A stretch of DNA of 64,000 nucleotides from Paramacrobiotus metropolitanus (GCF_019649055.1 NW_026570291.1:124001-188000); one strand, 5' to 3'; counted from the first letter of the stretch, positions 33,640 through 45,810 are shown. Made by a program: numbers and translations. The notes: generated by a model not told the origin, from the sequence alone.

Positions 33640-33960
33640 GTCTGCGCCCTACAACGGTACTCACTCCGACTGCTGCTAGCACACTCGTTGTGGCTAGATG
33701 GATAAGCTTTCGGGTTTTGAAAGATAGTCTACATCGAGCGCGGTTTGGACTTAGATGGGTGACCACTTTGAGTTCAAGCTGCGAGTGCACGGCCCACAAG
33801 GCCTGTGTGCGAAGTGCTTGGCTGAGGCAGCAATACCACCAAGGAGACGGGCACGGGAGATGGAGGATCACAATACCACCCTGGCTACTCAGCAACGGCT
33901 TGGACTGAAAGGCCTGTGATGTCCGCAGCACCAATCGTGCCAAATGGAAGGAGACAGGGA
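33640..33960 (+). mobile_element. SINE-like repeat with pol III promoter-like boxes
   Basis: At about 33690 there is GTGGCTAGATGGATAAGC, which resembles a type A box. At about 33742-33768 comes GCGCGGTTTGGACTTAGATGGGTGACC. Its second half is close to the conserved 5S rRNA internal box C (ACTTGGATGGGTGACC), and GGTTTGGACTT also resembles a tRNA B box. A GC-rich body of about 200 bp follows. This fits a 5S- or tRNA-derived SINE. I cannot show other copies in this window. Confidence 0.4.
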
Positions 33961-34032
33961 GATCAGTCGAAGCAGAGGATTGGCGCCTTCCCTAGAGTTG
34001 TGCTTGCTATCTACCTGTTTAGAATTCTCTAA

Positions 34033-36113
34033 GGCCGGATTCACGCTGACATCTATCTATCAGTTTTTCTATTGAGACACCGCCGAAAACGTCCGGTTTC
34101 TTAGCAGTATGCGTGAACGCGGCACGCTCTTCTAAGTAGATACCTAAATAGGGAGCAGAATTGCGTTCACACAGGCACCTTTGAATAGGTGCAATAAAAG
34201 TTATTGTTTAGGCGCTTCCGATAGTCAGCTGGGTCTGCGTGAACACATGCCGCCTATCTACGTACCTAATCGAAACGCAAAATTAAAACAGCAAAATCGC
34301 ATAATGGTACTGTAATTATTTTATACTTTTAATGCTTACGAAGATCAAACACATCTCGTTTATAGTAGCTCAGTATTTCAGTTCTTTTTTTGCCACCACT
34401 ATTACTCATAATTATTCCAGCACTGTAGTAGGTACACAAGTATCGGTCGCGCGCTAGCGCGACCACTTGTGCTTGAGTAAGGAATAATATGAAAGAAATT
34501 ACAAAAAATTCAGTCTGAAGTTACAGTAACAAAATAGATTTTAAAAATATAATTCAAGTGTAAAATGTTTAAAAAAACAGCTGAATCAGCTTTACAATCA
34601 TTCGCAAAGTTAAAAATGAAAAAATACAGCTTAAGGCTCAGAAGTCAGAAAGCATGATAAAAATGTTTTTAATAATATTGTTATTTCTTCAAGATTTTCT
34701 GTCTTTTTAATCTATCTTTGTGACCTTTACCTATCTGGGTACCCAATTATTTAAATGTATTTAAATCTGCCACAGATAAACATAGCTTAGCGAGTTTCCA
34801 AACTGCTACCAGTATCACAGAGCCCTTACGTGAGTGAATACGGTACACGGGCCGGCTTTTAAATATTTAGACATACAGTATCGAAAAGACGAAAACTGAA
34901 TCTCGAATTAGGAGATAAATTTTTAAAAAATAAGGGCGTAGGAATTTATAAATCTATTGATAACTGACAAGAGTTTATCCAGTTGGGCTTAGTGCTGAAT
35001 ATCTCGGCTTGCCATGCGCCTAATATCGGTTTGCCATTATGCAGCGCTCAGCCGCCAAGGGAGGCTATTTGCTACCGTTACAGCGGGCGGTTGCCTATAT
35101 CGCTGCCTACTGCTACCGCGGGCGGTTGCCAGTTGCCGATACAGCGGGCGGGTGCCTACGTCCCGTGTACAGATAATAAGCGCTTCATAGTAATAATTAT
35201 TATTTTCGTGATTGAATTACATTACAGTAAATTTGCAGTAACACTGGCAGAAAAATGTGAACTGCACACCACAATAAATTTACAAAACAGTGCACAATGG
35301 GCAATGCTTCAATAAATAAACTGATATTACACCCCAAAACTTTTATTTTATTTTCAACTGTCATCACCAACAGCGGTTTGTCATAAGCGATAAATTTATT
35401 ACCTGCAAAGTGCACCACAAATAATAATACTTACCAGTAAGTACGGCACCCACCGATATTTCCATCATTAAAATGCTCTTTCCCAGTTAAATGTTTACAG
35501 CTTACACACTGTGTCTGCCAGCAAAACACAGACTCGAAGTAATGATTAATTAGATGAATCCGTGCTAAAAGAATTTGTTTTTAAAAAATAATTATAACAT
35601 AGACCGCGCGCATTCAAACTGTGTCCGTGCGCTTGTTGCAGTTTTGCCTTTACAAGTTTAAAACAAACGCTTGCTTTCGTTTAAAATGTGATCTTTACGG
35701 CAAATAGGTTGTATGTGCTTTACAGATAGTGTACGGTAATACTCTGCAATGGTAATTAACGACGCAGGTTATCATATCCTGAATCAAAACATTTTTTTAG
35801 GTCATTACATAATCATTCTGAAAGCATTTTAACCAGAAAAGCGTGTTTGTCCATACAAATAGGAACCTCAAGTGGTTCCTATATGTCTTAACCATTGTGT
35901 CTACGGAGCAAACGAAAAGGTACCTTTCGATAGTAAAGCACTGTTCAGGCCGCGCATTGCTATCTATCAATTAAGAGCTAGGTAATTAACGTTAGCATAG
36001 GTGTGCTGCGTGAACGCAATTTTGGGACCTAATGCAATTAGGTGTTTGTCCCCGGTTGAACTCACATCCCAATAAGCAATTAAGATAGATAGGTGTACGC
36101 GTAAACGGGCCCT
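34033..36113. mobile_element. Candidate TIR element, diverged ends
   Basis: The left end has AAGGCCGGATTCACGCTGACATCTATCTATC. The right end, read in reverse, has AAGGGCCCGTTTACGCG followed by TACACCTATCTATC. About 24 of 30 positions agree by eye. The interior is AT-rich and holds many copies of GCGTGAAC/GTTCACGC and TAGATAGG words near both ends. No transposase is seen, and I could not identify a target duplication. Confidence 0.35.
34435..34471. repeat. GC-rich hairpin inside the TIR element
   Basis: GGTCGCGC and GCGCGACC flank GCTA, bordered by CACAAG and its near complement CTTGTG. A compact stem in an AT-rich context. Confidence 0.7.
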
Positions 36114-36315
36114 TCGTCTGGTTCTGTAGAACGTCTTGCTGTGCCCGAGCCGGTTAGGGCCGATGCGCGTTCAAATAAAGCTGGCGCTCGCGTTTGCGAG
36201 CTGCTGCACACGATCTGTCTGTTGCAGTGTTATAGCCTCCATTGTAACTCTGCGTGAATGAATTACCGTACTTTGCACAGAATGTTCTGTCTGTCACCTG
36301 ATTATGCATCGGAGT

Positions 36316-36486
36316 GGCTATTTTGCCCCATTGTGTGGGGGGAAAATAACTACTGGGCTATTTTGCCCCAGTGGGGCCCGTCTAATAGCTTGTTGGCTAT
36401 TTAGCCCCATACTGGGGTTTCATAGTCCTTGGCTATTTAGCCCCGTTGTGGGCGTCAGGGTAGCCTTCCGGCTATTTAGCCCCATA
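36316..36486 (+). repeat. Minisatellite, GGCTATTTTGCCCC core, five units
   Basis: Core copies begin at 36316, 36356, 36395, 36431 and 36470, spaced 36-40 bp. The later ones have GGCTATTTAGCCCC. Spacers contain complementary TGGGG, so each unit can fold. Confidence 0.85.
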
Positions 36487-37204
36487 ACACTTTTCGAAAG
36501 TAACGGAGAAAATGTTATAGGTTGGTACATTGCCGTGGCCAATCCTGGTTTTTTTGGTATGCCATGTGCAAATATTCAGTTGTTAACTTCACCACTGATA
36601 TCAGATAGAAATCAAAACGGGAGTGCGCCGGTAGAACATTATAAACTGCTGGCAGCCTTCTCTCTCGCACTGTTCCCCTTGAGAGAATGTCGTAGAATAA
36701 ACTCAAAGGTCAGATGCAAGAAATGGCAATAAATTGCATAACGATTGTTTTAAAGTCGCGGCAACTCATTTACAAAATAATTAGAAAATGTTAAAAAAAT
36801 GCCATAACATGCGGGCCCGGTATGAACGCTCAACAGACAAACAAACTGTTTGCTCGGCTGGCCGGAAATCGTTTTTGGCGCAGCGCTCAGAATACAATTC
36901 TGGATGGCTCATCCATTGCTGGATCATTAGAGCAATGGGTTTGGCTGCACAAGACGCGGAACTGCAAAAACGGAACCTTTATTTTTGTAAGGTCACTATT
37001 CAATAGTCAACCTCGTAATCCAAAGCGTGTTCTTCTGTAACCTTTATTCGTTCGCAGCTCGCAACAACTGGCGTTTGCCGTAAAACATAAATCTCCTTTA
37101 TACTCTTTTTATGACAGTTATCGTCCACAGGGTCTGTGGGAATATATTAGCGCCCATCAGATATCGGCTATGTACAGCAAACGTTAAGCGAACGTGTATG
37201 ACAC

Positions 37205-39110
37205 AGCATGACTGCTTTTAAATGTATTTTAAACTATCGCACATATTTCATATAAACATAAACTATTCATGCCGCTGTGGCGTGACACTGCTCTCCGCCT
37301 GATGTTTTGGTCCTCCAAAACGAAGCCTATGAAAAGGGGGGGGGGGCAGTTGGAATTGTCCGGAAAGTATCCGGGCAGGTCGGCTTGCGGAACTTCTAGG
37401 TAAACTCGAGTAGTAACTACGGCGAAGGGACTCTTGGCTCTTGGTTCCATCCGTGCTTGTCCGGGCTGTATTTCCACTGCCGTTCGTCGAATCCTCCGCT
37501 CCCATTGTTTCCGACACACCGTCATTAATCGCAAAAATCCGTTGCATATGCAACACGCAAAAACCACATTTCCACAAAAAAGTATGATGACGATGGCTGT
37601 GGTCACATACTTCATTATCGTGACCAACGAAGTCACTAACGGTAGTGGTCGTCCAGACTCAACAGCCGTCTGTACGAAATCATGCGCATGACGAACAGCA
37701 TTCTCCTCCATCGCCCCTGCAATCTGCGCGAGAAGCCCATATATGTACCGGTATTCACGACTAAGAGCTTCCGATAACGCTTCGTGAGACAACTCAGTTG
37801 ACACATTGAACTTAGCCAGCAGAGACTGATGTGATAGCCGCTGTGTCGGCTCTTCCGCATCCAGTCTCCGTTAACAGCTATGAATGGTAAACCGTTCAAG
37901 TTCACAATTTCAGTGTGCCAGTAACACGCCTGGAACGGAATTATACTGTACCCATCGTAGGCTATCGTCCAGTTACGATAGCGGGGCTGAGGCCCACAGG
38001 AGGTTGGAAACACTTCAATCTCCACTTCCAGTGCTTGGCACTGTTGCAGGACGGCGTAGCCACCAAAGTTGCGTACATGTTGACAGGTCGTATACCCTAG
38101 CCCTCGCGCGGCCAAGATCCCGCTAACATGGGATAGGTCACGACGTCCCACATCAGAGACTGATCCATCTTGCACCTCAGCTGGTTAGTCGCCTCGACCA
38201 ACACGTTCTCGTGATCCGTTAATGTACTACGGATCCACTGATGGTGACTCGCCAGATAATCGGCCGAGCCCAACACTAAACCGTCACTTGATCGGTTTCC
38301 AGTTCCAATTACCGGCGCTTTAGCCGGGCTACTCCGGAGCCTACTGGCGCTCCCGAGGACAATCACTATACCAGGTTCGTTTGCCACCCGGTAAGCTAAA
38401 AAACTGTCAAAGCCGCACTCAGCGGTTTTGTTGCCAAGCAAAAACTACATTTGCGCCGCCGGGTCACGGAACCGAGTTGTATTGGTGTATTTTAGGAGCG
38501 TTCCTTTACGGGCCGATACCCGTTCCCATCGACAAGCTTTCGCGGCGTATTGTTTGGGTTCCCAAACCGAACCACGCCATCCCATCTGTGGCCGTGGAAA
38601 GATCACCGAATCCGGATCGCACAACTCAGGTCGGGCATTCACGTTCCAATGTGAAATGCTCGTATTCGCAGTTCCGTATGGAGTAGTTCTTGATTTGCAT
38701 CCAAAACCCATCAGCAGGTGGTTCCTGTATGTAAACCCAAGTCAACTCTGACTTCTCCATGGCGTTTTCGTCACACTTCTCCGTCCGGACCATGTCCCAG
38801 CACTCGATCGCTCCGGTGACTCGTACTGATTCACAAAGTACGGTATTGGTCCAACCGGTAAATTCTTCTTGGACTGAACGTATCCGGTTCCATGTTCGAC
38901 AGCTGTACCCTTGGAACATCTAACCGGTCTTTGCGGCCTCCAGGTACACTTCGAGTTTGATCAGCGTTCCTTTTAGCGGCCCTTGATAGTTACGACAAGA
39001 GGCTAAACCTTCGAGACTTACTACTCCAAGGTACGTTGGCTGGCTACAATCGCATCCCACCACCGGGACTGCGTGCACCGCATCGGCCCACATCGGCGCA
39101 GCGATTCAGA
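37205..39110 (-). pseudogene. Virus-like envelope glycoprotein (endogenous, broken)
   Basis: Read leftward, the N-terminal region near 39060 has CDCSQP followed by VSLEGLASC, a cysteine pattern seen at the start of glycoproteins of chuvirus-like and env-bearing arthropod retroelements. A Cys-rich ectodomain continues with conserved-looking blocks: a CWDMVRTEKC region (38800), a helical segment with LTDHENVLVEATNQLRC (38210) and SCGPQPRYRNWTIAYDG then ACYWHTEIVNLNG (38000-37890). Near 37620-37540 lies a long hydrophobic membrane anchor, followed by a cytoplasmic tail. The reading is cut by a stop near 38920 and by frameshifts near 38440, 38100 and 37830, plus an 11-G run at 37336-37346. It is not functional. 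The virus family assignment is tentative; class and origin are inference. Confidence 0.55.
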
Positions 39111-39602
39111 TTCCATGTCAAAAATTTCAGATTTCAGATGCCATGTGAAAAATTGTATTAGAATTTTGCGTAACTTTACTCTCAAAAAATTTTCCCTCAA
39201 ACTCTCTTAATTTTTTCGGCGAAACCAACCGCCATTTTGTCCAGCCAGAATTTTCGCGAAAAGTCGCGTTGACGTCAGAGTTGTAACTTGCCATTAAATT
39301 TCGACCAGTCAGAACACATGGGAATATGCCCCGTGCTATAAGACTCGTAGTGAGTCATATTGTTTTTTGATTTTTGCTCACGGCACGCTTATCGTGACGT
39401 TGAGCTTACTCCAAGCCCGTTTCGTACGTGACGTCACACTGGTCGCTAACGTAGCATGGGACCATAGGGAGCTAACGCTAAACCTGAGATGCCTTACACC
39501 TAACGCACCTGACCAGCAACGACCCGCGATCCAGATTCGGCCCAGACCTGAAAGAAGTTCCGGTCCAGACCAAGAATAAAGATATTTTTAAGTCGCAGTA
39601 CC

Positions 39603-42480
39603 ATGGGCCAAATTCACAGCGCCTTAGCTAAGGTGATGCCCTTCACCAGCCATGAGCAACTCCAACGGAGATTGCTCAATCCATTGGACAGGAGCCAGCC
39701 GAATGAATATGCCAAGCATCGCGGGAAGAACTACTCCACGCGCGAACCAACGGTGCCTTACGGGCTTCGCAAGCCAGGCGGACCAGTTCTTACCCAGACG
39801 AGCCAAACTCGACCGGCTCAACGAGTTCGGTCGAGGCCAAAGCCAGGCGGGACAACCAGATCCTGCCACCTGACTTGGACATAAGTGAGGAGAGTTTGGA
39901 CGCCACCCAGGACGACACATTCCTGGAAGCGTCCGAAGGGTTGCTCGAGGCCAACCAGCCTCAAGACGACCAACCTGGCGCCGACAAGACGGCCCAGGCC
40001 AACAGTTTCCCTCGGGTCTTGGCGCGTCAACCGGCCATACCTGGTCCGGGATAAGTTCAACTTAAGGCCTAACGGTGACCAAAAGTGAGGTCAAGACACG
40101 CAATGATGGACCCGGTGCCGAGAATCTAGCCCGGGCCAACCTTGTCGCCCAGAATCTGACATCTAGTCCAGCCCTACCGGGCTTGGACCAGATCCAACCT
40201 GAGGCACCAACAGTGACCAAAGGTGAGCGTAAGGCGCAGGACCAAGGCCAAACGACTAGTCCAAAGGCACATGACCAGGGCCAACCGCTCGTGAGGCCAA
40301 TCGCTCGTGAGTCAGTTGCCTTTGAACTCGATGGCTCAACACCCAACGCCATGGCCCACCAATGACGTCATCAGCGCGCCGAACCAGTCCCAACCGGATC
40401 TGGACCCAATAGTGGACCTGACCCAACTTACCAGGGCCACATCCCAACAAGGAAGACTATTGGACCAAACGGTTTAACAGAAGAAAGCACAGATCGTGCA
40501 ATTCCAGCAGCAGATCGCTGCCCTCCAGAGCCAGCTCAGGACCGAATCAACGACTCGAGCCAAACTTTGAGTCCACTGGACCAGGGATCATCAACGGCGA
40601 CAGTAACGCTGCCACCCCCACCAATCCCGGTCACCAGATTGGCAACTAAGGGTCAATCGACCATAGTTACGCCCGCCACACGGACTCAACCGTCCGTGCC
40701 AACCGGACCATTCTCCAGCCCAAGCCAGCCGACGTCTCGGAACCAGGCGCCAAGCGAAATTTAGTTAGGGCCAAGTCCAATATACCCATCACTGTTCCCA
40801 AATATGAGCTTTCACCTGAGCCCACATCTGGGCTCAGGTCAGGCTCAACAAGCGGCACGCACCCAAACTGGACCAACCCGCCGAGCCCAATGTTCGGGCC
40901 ATCAGCCACGCAGGGACAAATAGAAGGCCAAAGTGGCACGCCAACGGTGCAACAGCCTCTCATAGGCCAACCCAGCCTAATTGGTCCTCCTATCTTAGCA
41001 GCAGCCCCAACGGGCCAAGCCCAACCACAGCCAGGCCAGAATGTGCCCCCAGGCCAAAATGTGCCCAATCCACCCGGCGCACCGTCAACGGTGGCGAGGT
41101 CACACGGACCGGCAGCTCAGCCAAACCAGGGCCAGAATGCGCCCGTGCTAGTTCAGCTGCCCAATGTAACATACGCGTGGATGGTGTCTAACGCAGCCAT
41201 CCAATACCCGCCTCAACCGTTGATGAACCCTCAACTGGGGCATCAGCCGGGCCCAGCGCCATAGGCATTGCAGCCACAGCCACAAGTAGTGGTAAAGCAG
41301 ATGACGCCTGCGCCGTCGCGAAGTGCCAGTCCGCCAGTGCATGACCTGGTACACAAGCAGATGCTGGCCGACTCGTTGCGGCTAATGGAACCGTCAACGC
41401 CCGGACCACCCAGCCGACCTTCGACGGCGACAAGACAGCCGTGAAAGGGTGAATTGTTCAGATTAGAAGGATCTGTAAGCAATCGTCCGACTTAAACAAG
41501 CTGGACCCAGATTCCCTCAGCCGCATCTGCGCATCCTTGCCCAAACCGGTCAAGGAATGGTACACTGGCCAGGCAAACCGTGAAGAATGCGACGGCTGGA
41601 CAGTCCACGAGTGGCTTCAGAAGTTTGCCGCTCGATACGACGACGAGAACCAACAGGCCAATGCTCTTGGAGACATATCGCACCGTACCTACCGGCACGG
41701 TTTCGAGACTCCAGAGCATTACTGTGACGCAATCCTAACTCTCCAGGCACGCGGCATCTTAGACGACACCATGACTCTTTGCTTCCTGAAGACCAATATG
41801 ACTGTGCCAGAACTGCGCCGTGCCCTGGACATCCGGCTGCCGAAGTCTCTGACAGAATTTCGGGACTATATTCGGCAGCTTACGGAAGGTAAACCCGAAT
41901 CGACGGGAAGGCGAGCCAAGGATACCTGTTCATCCGGGCGGCCGCACCAACGCCACCTGCCCATGTCGTACGGCAACAGCCAACATCACCGGCTTACTAT
42001 CCTCGACAGACGCTAACACTCACCCAAGCCAAAGTTAAAGCAACATATGCCGCTATTGCGGCTATGAACTTGGGCTCCCCACAACTTGGGTCCGCCCAGC
42101 CTAACGGTCGTGGCGGTGATTATGGCCGGGCCCAGAACCAGGGCAATTTTGGCTATAGCCAGGGCTACGGTGGCGGTGTAGGACAAAGAGGCGGATATTC
42201 CGCTTCAGCGGAAAGCGAGGCGGCGGCAATAGTGGCTCCGGGCGAAGTGGCCAAGGAGGCAGCGCAGGCCAGAGCGGCCAACGCCAAGCACCAAACTCCG
42301 AAGAGACCCGCAAACAAGACGACATGTACATCGATCGGATCGAGCGCATGTTCGAACGGTGGACCAGAGACGGAACCATAACTTGCAACTACTGTCTCCG
42401 GGCAAACCACAAAACTGAAGGATGCGGCCACGCCAGGAGAGATTACAAGGACAATCCTAATCGGATATGGTAGCTTGATT
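39603..42480 (+). pseudogene. Gag polyprotein of element B
   Basis: The ORF starts MGQIHSALAKVM at 39603. Gly at position 2 with Ser at position 6 fits an N-myristoylation signal, as in retroviral matrix proteins. A long Pro/Gln/Thr-rich linker follows (39900-41260) in shifting frames, with a coiled-coil hint near 40430-40560. The part at 41537-41920 looks like a retrotransposon capsid domain: EWYTGQANREECDGWTVHEW, then a helical run to FRDYIRQL. A Gly/Arg-rich stretch precedes a zinc knuckle CNYCLRANHKTEGC at 42384-42425. The order matrix-like, linker, capsid-like, nucleocapsid is that of gag. Frameshifts occur about every 300-500 bases. Confidence 0.65.
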
Positions 42481-43339
42481 GGCGGAGCAGATACGAGAAG
42501 GGATTCCCGACAGGGGCACTAAATCCCATATTCGGCCTGGTGCCATCCAAACAACCACGACCACAACGAGGCAGCGGGGGAAGGGTAGCCGAAGGCAATC
42601 CACCGGCTCAGGAAATGGGAGCGGTGGCGGAAATCGACCAAGCGGCGCAGGACGGTATGGAGCGAGGGGATTACAAACACCCGCCAACGAAAGGACTGCT
42701 TTGCCGCCATTGACCGATCAGCAGTTAAAGCCGAACAGTAACGGCGGCGGTTCTAACCGGGCTAGCCCAACTGCGGGAAACGCCTAAGGTCAGGGAATAA
42801 CGGCAACTCACCTGAACTATTACCGGAACCAAAACCGCCGGATATACCTAAACCTCCTGTACAGTCACTAACCGCAATGGATCCCAAACCGACCGCCCAA
42901 CGGCCCGCCGGCGGATCATGGTTTAGCAACCAACCGGTGACTAAGCGACATGATCCAAGAAGTGCGGTTATGCCAGGACGTGTAGAAGTCACGCTTGACA
43001 TTCTAGCTCAAGAAGTGAAACCAGACCGGCAGTCGTCCAACCGGCGACCAAGTCGAAGTTCGGAGCCTTAATTAATCAAAAGGCCAACCGACCACGTGTT
43101 GAAGCGAGACGTCGCACCATAAATATGACGTATCCTACGTCAGCGTCAGAAACATCCTCCGACAGTGCACCGGACAGATGGTCATTAGGAAGTACGGACA
43201 GCGAAGTCGACCCACCAGAAGAGTGGACAGCCGAACCTCATGAGGCGTCTACCACCGGATCTGTAAGCTCCAGACCGGAGGACGACCCCTCGGAACCGCA
43301 CCGACGGTGCGGACCATCAACTATCACAAACTTTTCTGA

Positions 43340-43860
43340 ACATTAAAAATATGTTTTCGACCCTACGGGAACCGGAAACATTAAAGCCTAGATTGTTAGT
43401 CCAACAAGAGCCTTTGATACCCAAGGATGCTTGGCAAGATCCGGTACCAGTGTCGCTAATCTCCTTTATACCAGTGATGCGGGATGTGATAGTTGGTCCC
43501 GACGAGAACCGTAAACCGCCAGAGCATGGACACACAAAGTCCAAATCCGACCAGTCCACACGCTCGCTATGCTGGACACTGGAGCGGAAACCTCCCTCAT
43601 TAGCCAGCAGTTCTGCACAGCCAATGGCATCAAAACGGAGCCATTGGGGTGGAACACCAAAATCCTTAAAATTGGCGGACAAACCGCCTTTGTGGTTTCC
43701 CACTGTTGCACCGTACCGGTGACCCTGCAGGGATATGAAGCCACCACACGTTCTTCGTCCAACCGACGTTAACGGCCGTGCAAGTTCTACTTGGTTGTGA
43801 CTATCTCCACTCCAAGCTCACCTTTATCCTCAAGCCAAACCAAGAAATTGCTTGGGATGC
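43340..43860 (+). pseudogene. Retroviral-type aspartic protease of element B
   Basis: The catalytic motif LDTGAETS lies at 43572-43595 and is followed by LISQQFC, the usual hydrophobic flap approach, and a Gly-Gly at about 43675. This is the dimeric aspartic protease that processes gag. The motif is intact, but frame changes at about 43550 and 43770 break the ORF. The upstream part (43351-43510) shares PVSLI and IPVMR blocks with element A. No RT follows. Confidence 0.6.
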
Positions 43861-44540
43861 GGTAAGTCTATCCCGATACCAAAGGCCCCGGGACCCGAAG
43901 ATGAAGTGAGAGTCAACCAGCTTGATCATTCAAAAACTTCTGCTTCTACCTGCTGGGAATGCCGGGATACCATTGATAGCCTCATTTGGGAACTGCGCGT
44001 CCATAATGCAATTGAGCGCTACATGACCCAATTACGCGCCGGCATACTCAATCCAAATTGCGGGATTGTAAAGACTATTTCGATACCAAAGGCACCGGGC
44101 CAACGACCGGTGCCTGACCGAGAACTCACCTAGAAAAGGGCTGGCTAGAAAAAACAGGTGCACCCCTAACGTGGGCGCACAAGATGGACCCATTCGCCCA
44201 AGAACTGGGCAATCTCCAAGAAGAGGGAGCACTATGGGAGGACGTACGCCTAGCCCTATTGTGGGACTATAGGGAATACCACATAAAAACTCCAAAGCAC
44301 TCCAGCGAATGTGCTCGGACCTCTTCAATGACATTATAAAACTTAGAAAGAAACTGGCCCAGCATCCTGGCGTAACCGCCAGCATATGGCCAAAGTACGA
44401 CTTGGGCTTGACCAACGTCACGACCATCCCGGAACCATTGCCAGAAGCAGCATCACACATAGCAACAAGAGTGCGCTTCAGTAGCGGCCCATATTCAGAA
44501 CAGGGCCGACAAAGGGACACCAGCAACGAAATGTAGGACT
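43860..44540 (+). pseudogene. Unknown conserved region after protease in element B
   Basis: Matches the 240-residue ORF of element A in scattered blocks: SIPIPKAPGP (43875), MTQLRAGIL (44020), GQRPVP (44100), LWEDVRLAL (44240) and IATRVRF (44460). B also has a Cys pair, CWECRDTI, near 43955, where A has CSDCLDTI. Stops and shifts break it, and a part of about 70 residues seen in A is missing after 44130. Function unknown. Confidence 0.45.
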
Positions 44541-44544
44541 CCGG

Positions 44545-44640
44545 CATTAACGTCCCCCATGCCGGACAACTATGAATTTACTACGGCTTTAATGTCGCCC
44601 ATGCCGGACAACTATGAACTCGGACAACTATGGTAACGCT
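44545..44640. repeat. Short tandem duplication of CCCATGCCGGACAACTATGAA
   Basis: Two near-full units plus a partial third directly after element B. The rest of 44640-45800 has no recognised gene. Confidence 0.6.
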
Positions 44641-45809
44641 GGTGGCGGTTTTTCAAAGGTCAAGGATTGACTTAAAATCAGCTTTCTGTGGTAGGTCCCC
44701 ATGTCACCATTCTGGCCGAAGGGTTACTGTTTTGGCAATGGCGGCAGGGGGGACACGGCAAAAATGTCCGGGAGGACTGGAGGATTTTTGCCGGTCACAC
44801 AGGTACTTATTTCATACGGTCCACATCTTATCAGAAATTTCATCCTCGGTATCAGCCGTAGTGCAGTGGCTGTACTGTATGCTACTGCGGTCAGATAGCT
44901 CTAAAGGTGTTTATTGAGCATGATTGTTTAATTTGTTGTAAAATTTGTTAAAAATTTGTTCACGGTGATACCTGACTAACATTTATCGGGCTTTTACAGC
45001 CCTGCTTCACCACACGCGGGCAGTTGCACAAAACAATTTAAAAATACTTATGTGCATCGCTGTGTTTTCCTCTTTGCATGTTCATGGTGTAACTTTTTTA
45101 ATGCGGATTCAGGAATACTAAAATTTGAATCTTTTGATGTGTTGGTAACTGCCGAAGGGGAGGTTAAGGGGAAGGAGTAGTGGTCATTTTTACCGTGCGT
45201 ATAAATTCTGCTCTAAAACCGTCATCAAACACAAATTACCGAAGGTTAAAATTATTGTTAATTTTGCCGTTAATCTTAAGGCCGCGCAAAACGTAACTTA
45301 ACTATTATAATTCCTTACCAAATCCAGCGCCGCTGAAGCAAAAATTCGCTCTAAGCCATAAATAATTAAATACAATGAGGCAGCTCCCATGGAGTCCAGG
45401 TAGAGCAACCAAAAGCATCCCCTGCCGTCACTTTTCCAATATCCATCACAGTGGAAGCTTCCGACGGACGATATGCCCATGCAAGCATTCAGGGCCTCTC
45501 CGACAGCAAAGGACAGAAACAGAGCACCATCTGGATGACACGCTCGCAGCAATGTAGCGAATATATTCCAGATCGTCAGCAATACAGCGAAGATGCCGGA
45601 TATACATGATGTCCACAAAAACTCACAAAACATGGTGACTTTGCGGAAATTTCTAGAGTTTTACCTCCTTTATGAGCTTTCAGCAAAAACTTTAGTTGTG
45701 CAGTTAAAGAATGCGTTACCTAGACTGAGTTCTTTGCGTGAACACTTTTACCTCTAGCCAACACACTTTAAGGCATTTTGTTTTCGGCACCCAATCAGCC
45801 GGACTGGTA
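44641..45809. other. Intergenic, no gene seen
   Basis: Open frames up to 111 codons occur but carry no family signature. The minus frame 45298-45633 has hydrophobic patches and might be a decayed membrane protein, but I cannot support it. Confidence 0.3.
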
Positions 45810-45810
45810 T

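Larger units (their letters stand above)
39150..44550 (+). mobile_element. Element B: gag-protease-unknown retroelement without reverse transcriptase
   Basis: The leader at about 39200-39320 (GGCGAAA...ACCGCCATTTTGTCC...AAAAGTCGCGT...TCAGAACAC) is the inverted counterpart of element A's leader at 25070-25190. Gag follows from 39603, a protease at about 43500-43760 and the conserved unknown region to 44536. Between protease and end there is no RT, RNase H or integrase motif. Base composition is clearly GC-richer than the flanks. There are many frameshifts, so it is an old copy, though longer than A. No tail matching A/C is visible after 44540. Confidence 0.65.

Noticed and set aside
33690-33770. 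A functional tRNA or 5S rRNA gene
   Set aside because: Only internal-box similarity; no cloverleaf or full 5S fold can be drawn, so a SINE is more likely.
36316-36486. CRISPR-like array
   Set aside because: Units are a degenerate minisatellite with imperfect cores in eukaryotic DNA; no conserved repeat-spacer structure.
45298-45633. Possible small membrane protein on minus strand
   Set aside because: Hydrophobic patches only; no homology recognised and no clear promoter or partner exon.
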